A DNA stretch of 20,000 nt, from positions 170,773 to 190,772 of the forward strand of contig CAUYUJ010017856.1 in the NCBI GenBank assembly GCA_963575745.1. The letters are read 5' to 3'. Both the position numbers and the translations under genes were made by a program. Source of the stretch: Prorocentrum cordatum (Eukaryota > Sar > Dinophyceae > Prorocentrales > Prorocentraceae). Below, in pieces: positions 18,273-20,000 of this stretch. The notes beneath the pieces were generated by a model. The model made no database searches. It had not been told where the DNA came from and saw only the letters and a program-made list of their open reading frames with translations. Within the stretch, counting starts at the first letter, position 1, and every line of letters begins with the position of its first letter.

Positions 18273-18319
18273 GGGGAGGGGTTTATCACTGTTCGCTATT
18301 GATAAACACCCCCTCCCCC
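18273..18319. repeat. Strong inverted repeat
   Basis: GGGGAGGGGTTTATCA (18273-18288) pairs with TGATAAACACCCCCTCCCC (18300-18319) around an 11-base loop. A smaller CCCCTTCGGGG hairpin overlaps its left arm. Confidence 0.7.
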
Positions 18320-18340
18320 ACCCGGCCGGCAGCCAACCCG

Positions 18341-18826
18341 GACCATGCGCACACCATGAGGGCTACCCCCCCACCATCCTTTTCAAAAAACAATACAAAA
18401 CGCTTTCTGCCTCCAAATTCGGAGCATGCGCAACCAACCCGATGCGGGCCCCCCCACCATCCCGGTCAAAAAACAATACACAGTACAGTTTGGGGCAATG
18501 TCTGGAGTCATGTTCGTGAGGCCCGCGGGCATTTTGTATTGTTTTTCGACGGGCGGCGGGGGTGTCAGCATATTGCCTGCTGCGTGCAGGGCTACCATCC
18601 CTGATACACACACACACACTACAAAATTCACCTCGCGGCTAAATGTGGATAGTGCGCGGGGTCACCCCGCGATCATTGTCAAGTGGTTTTTGTCAGGGAC
18701 GGCGGGGGTGGTGGTGTATGGCTTGCTGTGCGCAGGCGGCCCACCAGACACAATGATGGGCATTGGTTTTCGACAGGGATGGTGGGGGCCGACATGTTTC
18801 CCGATGTGTGCTGTCATGTGCGCAGG
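18341..18826. repeat. Five copies of a ~60-bp dispersed module, two inverted relative to three
   Basis: Copies in reverse orientation lie at 18341-18400 and 18422-18480 (about 82 bases apart). Copies in forward orientation lie at 18532-18590, 18674-18736 and 18761-18826. Shared features in forward orientation are TATTGTTTTT or GGTTTT, then GAC or CAG, then GGGATGGTGGGGG-like sequence, about 25 variable bases, and TGTGCGCAGG or TGCGCATG. Short frames across it are not called. Confidence 0.65.
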
Positions 18827-18839
18827 TGCACCTGACACA

Positions 18840-19227
18840 CTCTGCACGTGGCTCGGACGTGGCGCACCTGGCGCGGCTGGAGGGAGCATCTGGCGCACTA
18901 GGCGTGCCTGGCACGCTCGGGCCCCAGGGGTGCCTGGCGAGAGTGGCGCGCCTGGCACGCGTGGCCACCTCGCCCCAGCGTCGCGCACACGGGGTCGGTT
19001 TTGGTTCCCGGTAGCTGTCCATCAAAAGACGACCGCGGAACATGCTGAGGTTCGGGTGTTACTTGTGTATTGGGAGGGCGGGTGGGAATGAGCAAGACGG
19101 CTTGCTATCTGGAGGATGTCTTGACCCCTCCCCCCTGGACGGGAGGGGACGCGATCCGCTGGAGCGTCCAAGATCGGCCCCTTGGAGGGCCAATTTGTAA
19201 CACCCCTCACGAGGATCGTGGCCCCCG
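18840..19227. other. GCGCCTGGC-rich stretch and unique sequence
   Basis: From 18850 to 18970 short CTGGCGCGCCTGGCACG-like repeats occur. One frame briefly reads Gly-x-y but is too short and irregular to be collagen. The rest to 19227 is unassigned. Confidence 0.5.
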
Positions 19228-19645
19228 AGGGGGGGGCCTCGATCGGGACCCTCCTTCCTTTGATCGATAGCCTCGAAGATGGCCCCAAGAGGCGCTCCAG
19301 GGCTCCCAAGAGAGCCCCAAAAGAACCCCAGGATGGTCCCAAGAGCGTCCCAGGAGGCACCCGAGAGGTCCCCAAGAGGCCCCCGAGCGGTCTCAGAGAG
19401 CCCAAGATGACTTCCAAGATGGCTCAGATAGCCCAAGCTGGCTCAAGATGGCTCCCAATATGCTCCAAACGGCCCCGAGACCGCTTCAAGAGCGCCCAAG
19501 AGCTCTCCAAGGGAGCCCCAAGAAGCGGTTTGCCGGCTCCTGAGGGGGGAGTTGAGTTAGGGACCCCCCCATCCTGTAATCGATGGCCTCCAAAACGATC
19601 CCAAGAAGCCTTCCAGGGCTACCAAGAGGGTTCCAAGCGGGCCCC
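19228..19645. repeat. Two ~316-bp units containing 15-bp CCCAAGA repeats
   Basis: ATCGATRGCCTC anchors occur at about 19262 and 19578, each preceded by GAGGGGGG and GGGACC. Each is followed by CCAAGA-type repeats of about 15 bases. These are the reverse complement of the CTTGGGG repeats at 10748-11260. The second unit is cut off at a CAG array. Confidence 0.7.
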
Positions 19646-19660
19646 CCAAACTCCCAGAGA

Positions 19661-19682
19661 GCAGCAGCAGCAGCAGCAGCCG
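19661..19682. repeat. (GCA)n microsatellite
   Basis: Seven GCA triplets, marking the end of the second 316-bp unit. Confidence 0.95.
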
Positions 19683-19710
19683 CAAGAATACTTTTAGATG
19701 GTTCCATGAG

Positions 19711-19830
19711 TCCTCGTCCGCGTAGTCCTCATCCTAGTCCTCGTCCTCCTCGTCCTCGTCCTCATCCGCGTCCTCGTCCTCCTCGTCCTCCTCGTCCTCC
19801 TCGTCCTCCTCCTCCTCCTCCTCTTCCCCT
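19711..19830. repeat. (TCCTCG)n / (TCC)n array
   Basis: TCCTCG hexamers with CGTCCTCATCC variants pass into pure TCC. The remaining bases to 20000 are unique and unassigned. Confidence 0.95.
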
Positions 19831-20000
19831 CGCCCCCACGCGGCATCCAGGGATGGCCCGAAGAGACCTTCAAGGCCCCCCCCTTGCTCGCTTTGTTTCC
19901 CGAGCTGTGTCTCTTCGCTCTTCCCGTCAGCTCTGAAGGGCAGGGCTTCTGAATGGGCTGGTGGGGATACGCCACGCGTGAATAATAGCACGGTTGCTGA

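Noticed and set aside
18273-18319. Bacterial-type transcription terminator
   Set aside because: The context is eukaryotic, no T run follows the stem, and no gene ends there.
18860-18970. Collagen-like Gly-x-y frame
   Set aside because: Only a few irregular triplets arise from GC-rich short repeats.

Overview
The window looks like nuclear DNA of a dinoflagellate-type protist (inference, about 0.75). The reasons are a GC-rich unique fraction, long simple-repeat tracts, a tyrosine-recombinase (YR) retrotransposon with a Cys/Pro-rich leader ORF and a methyltransferase, and a 21-base stretch resembling the dinoflagellate spliced leader. No host gene could be recognised, and no tRNA, rRNA or CRISPR array was found.

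The main feature is one almost complete retrotransposon at 1913-8627 (6.7 kb). Its terminal repeats are arranged A1 - coding region - B1 - A2 - B2, the split direct repeat layout of PAT/Ngaro-type elements of the DIRS order. In order it encodes a small Cys/Pro-rich protein with a membrane segment, a Gag-like ORF, a linker, reverse transcriptase plus RNase H, a YR, and an S-adenosylmethionine methyltransferase-like domain. It is a decayed copy: there are three in-frame stops, frame changes inside and after the YR, and Cys where the YR catalytic Tyr is expected. The element sits inside a TATG/CATG tetranucleotide tract. A second Cys/Pro-rich relic lies at about 600-948.

Left side (1-1912): a GAT/GGT trinucleotide block, the Cys/Pro relic, a tract in which nearly every third base is A, an anonymous GC-rich stretch, and tetranucleotide repeats.

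Middle (8628-13205): a TATG tract, a 12-bp ATCGAT minisatellite of about 750 bp, an ATC block, three 87-bp tandem units, a 213-bp MITE-like element with a GATAT target duplication, 15-bp CTTGGGG-type repeats, a 12-bp array, three clustered hairpins, 42-bp tandem arrays, and AT and GA microsatellites.

Right side (13206-20000): anonymous GC-rich sequence with a possible small spliced gene (candidate introns at 14712, 15143 and 15454). This is followed by GGA arrays whose A phase runs on into about 1.2 kb of A-every-third-base sequence. After that come a five-copy dispersed module in both orientations, and two units of about 316 bp carrying the 15-bp repeat in the opposite orientation.

Most long open frames outside the retrotransposon are products of these repeats and are not annotated as genes.
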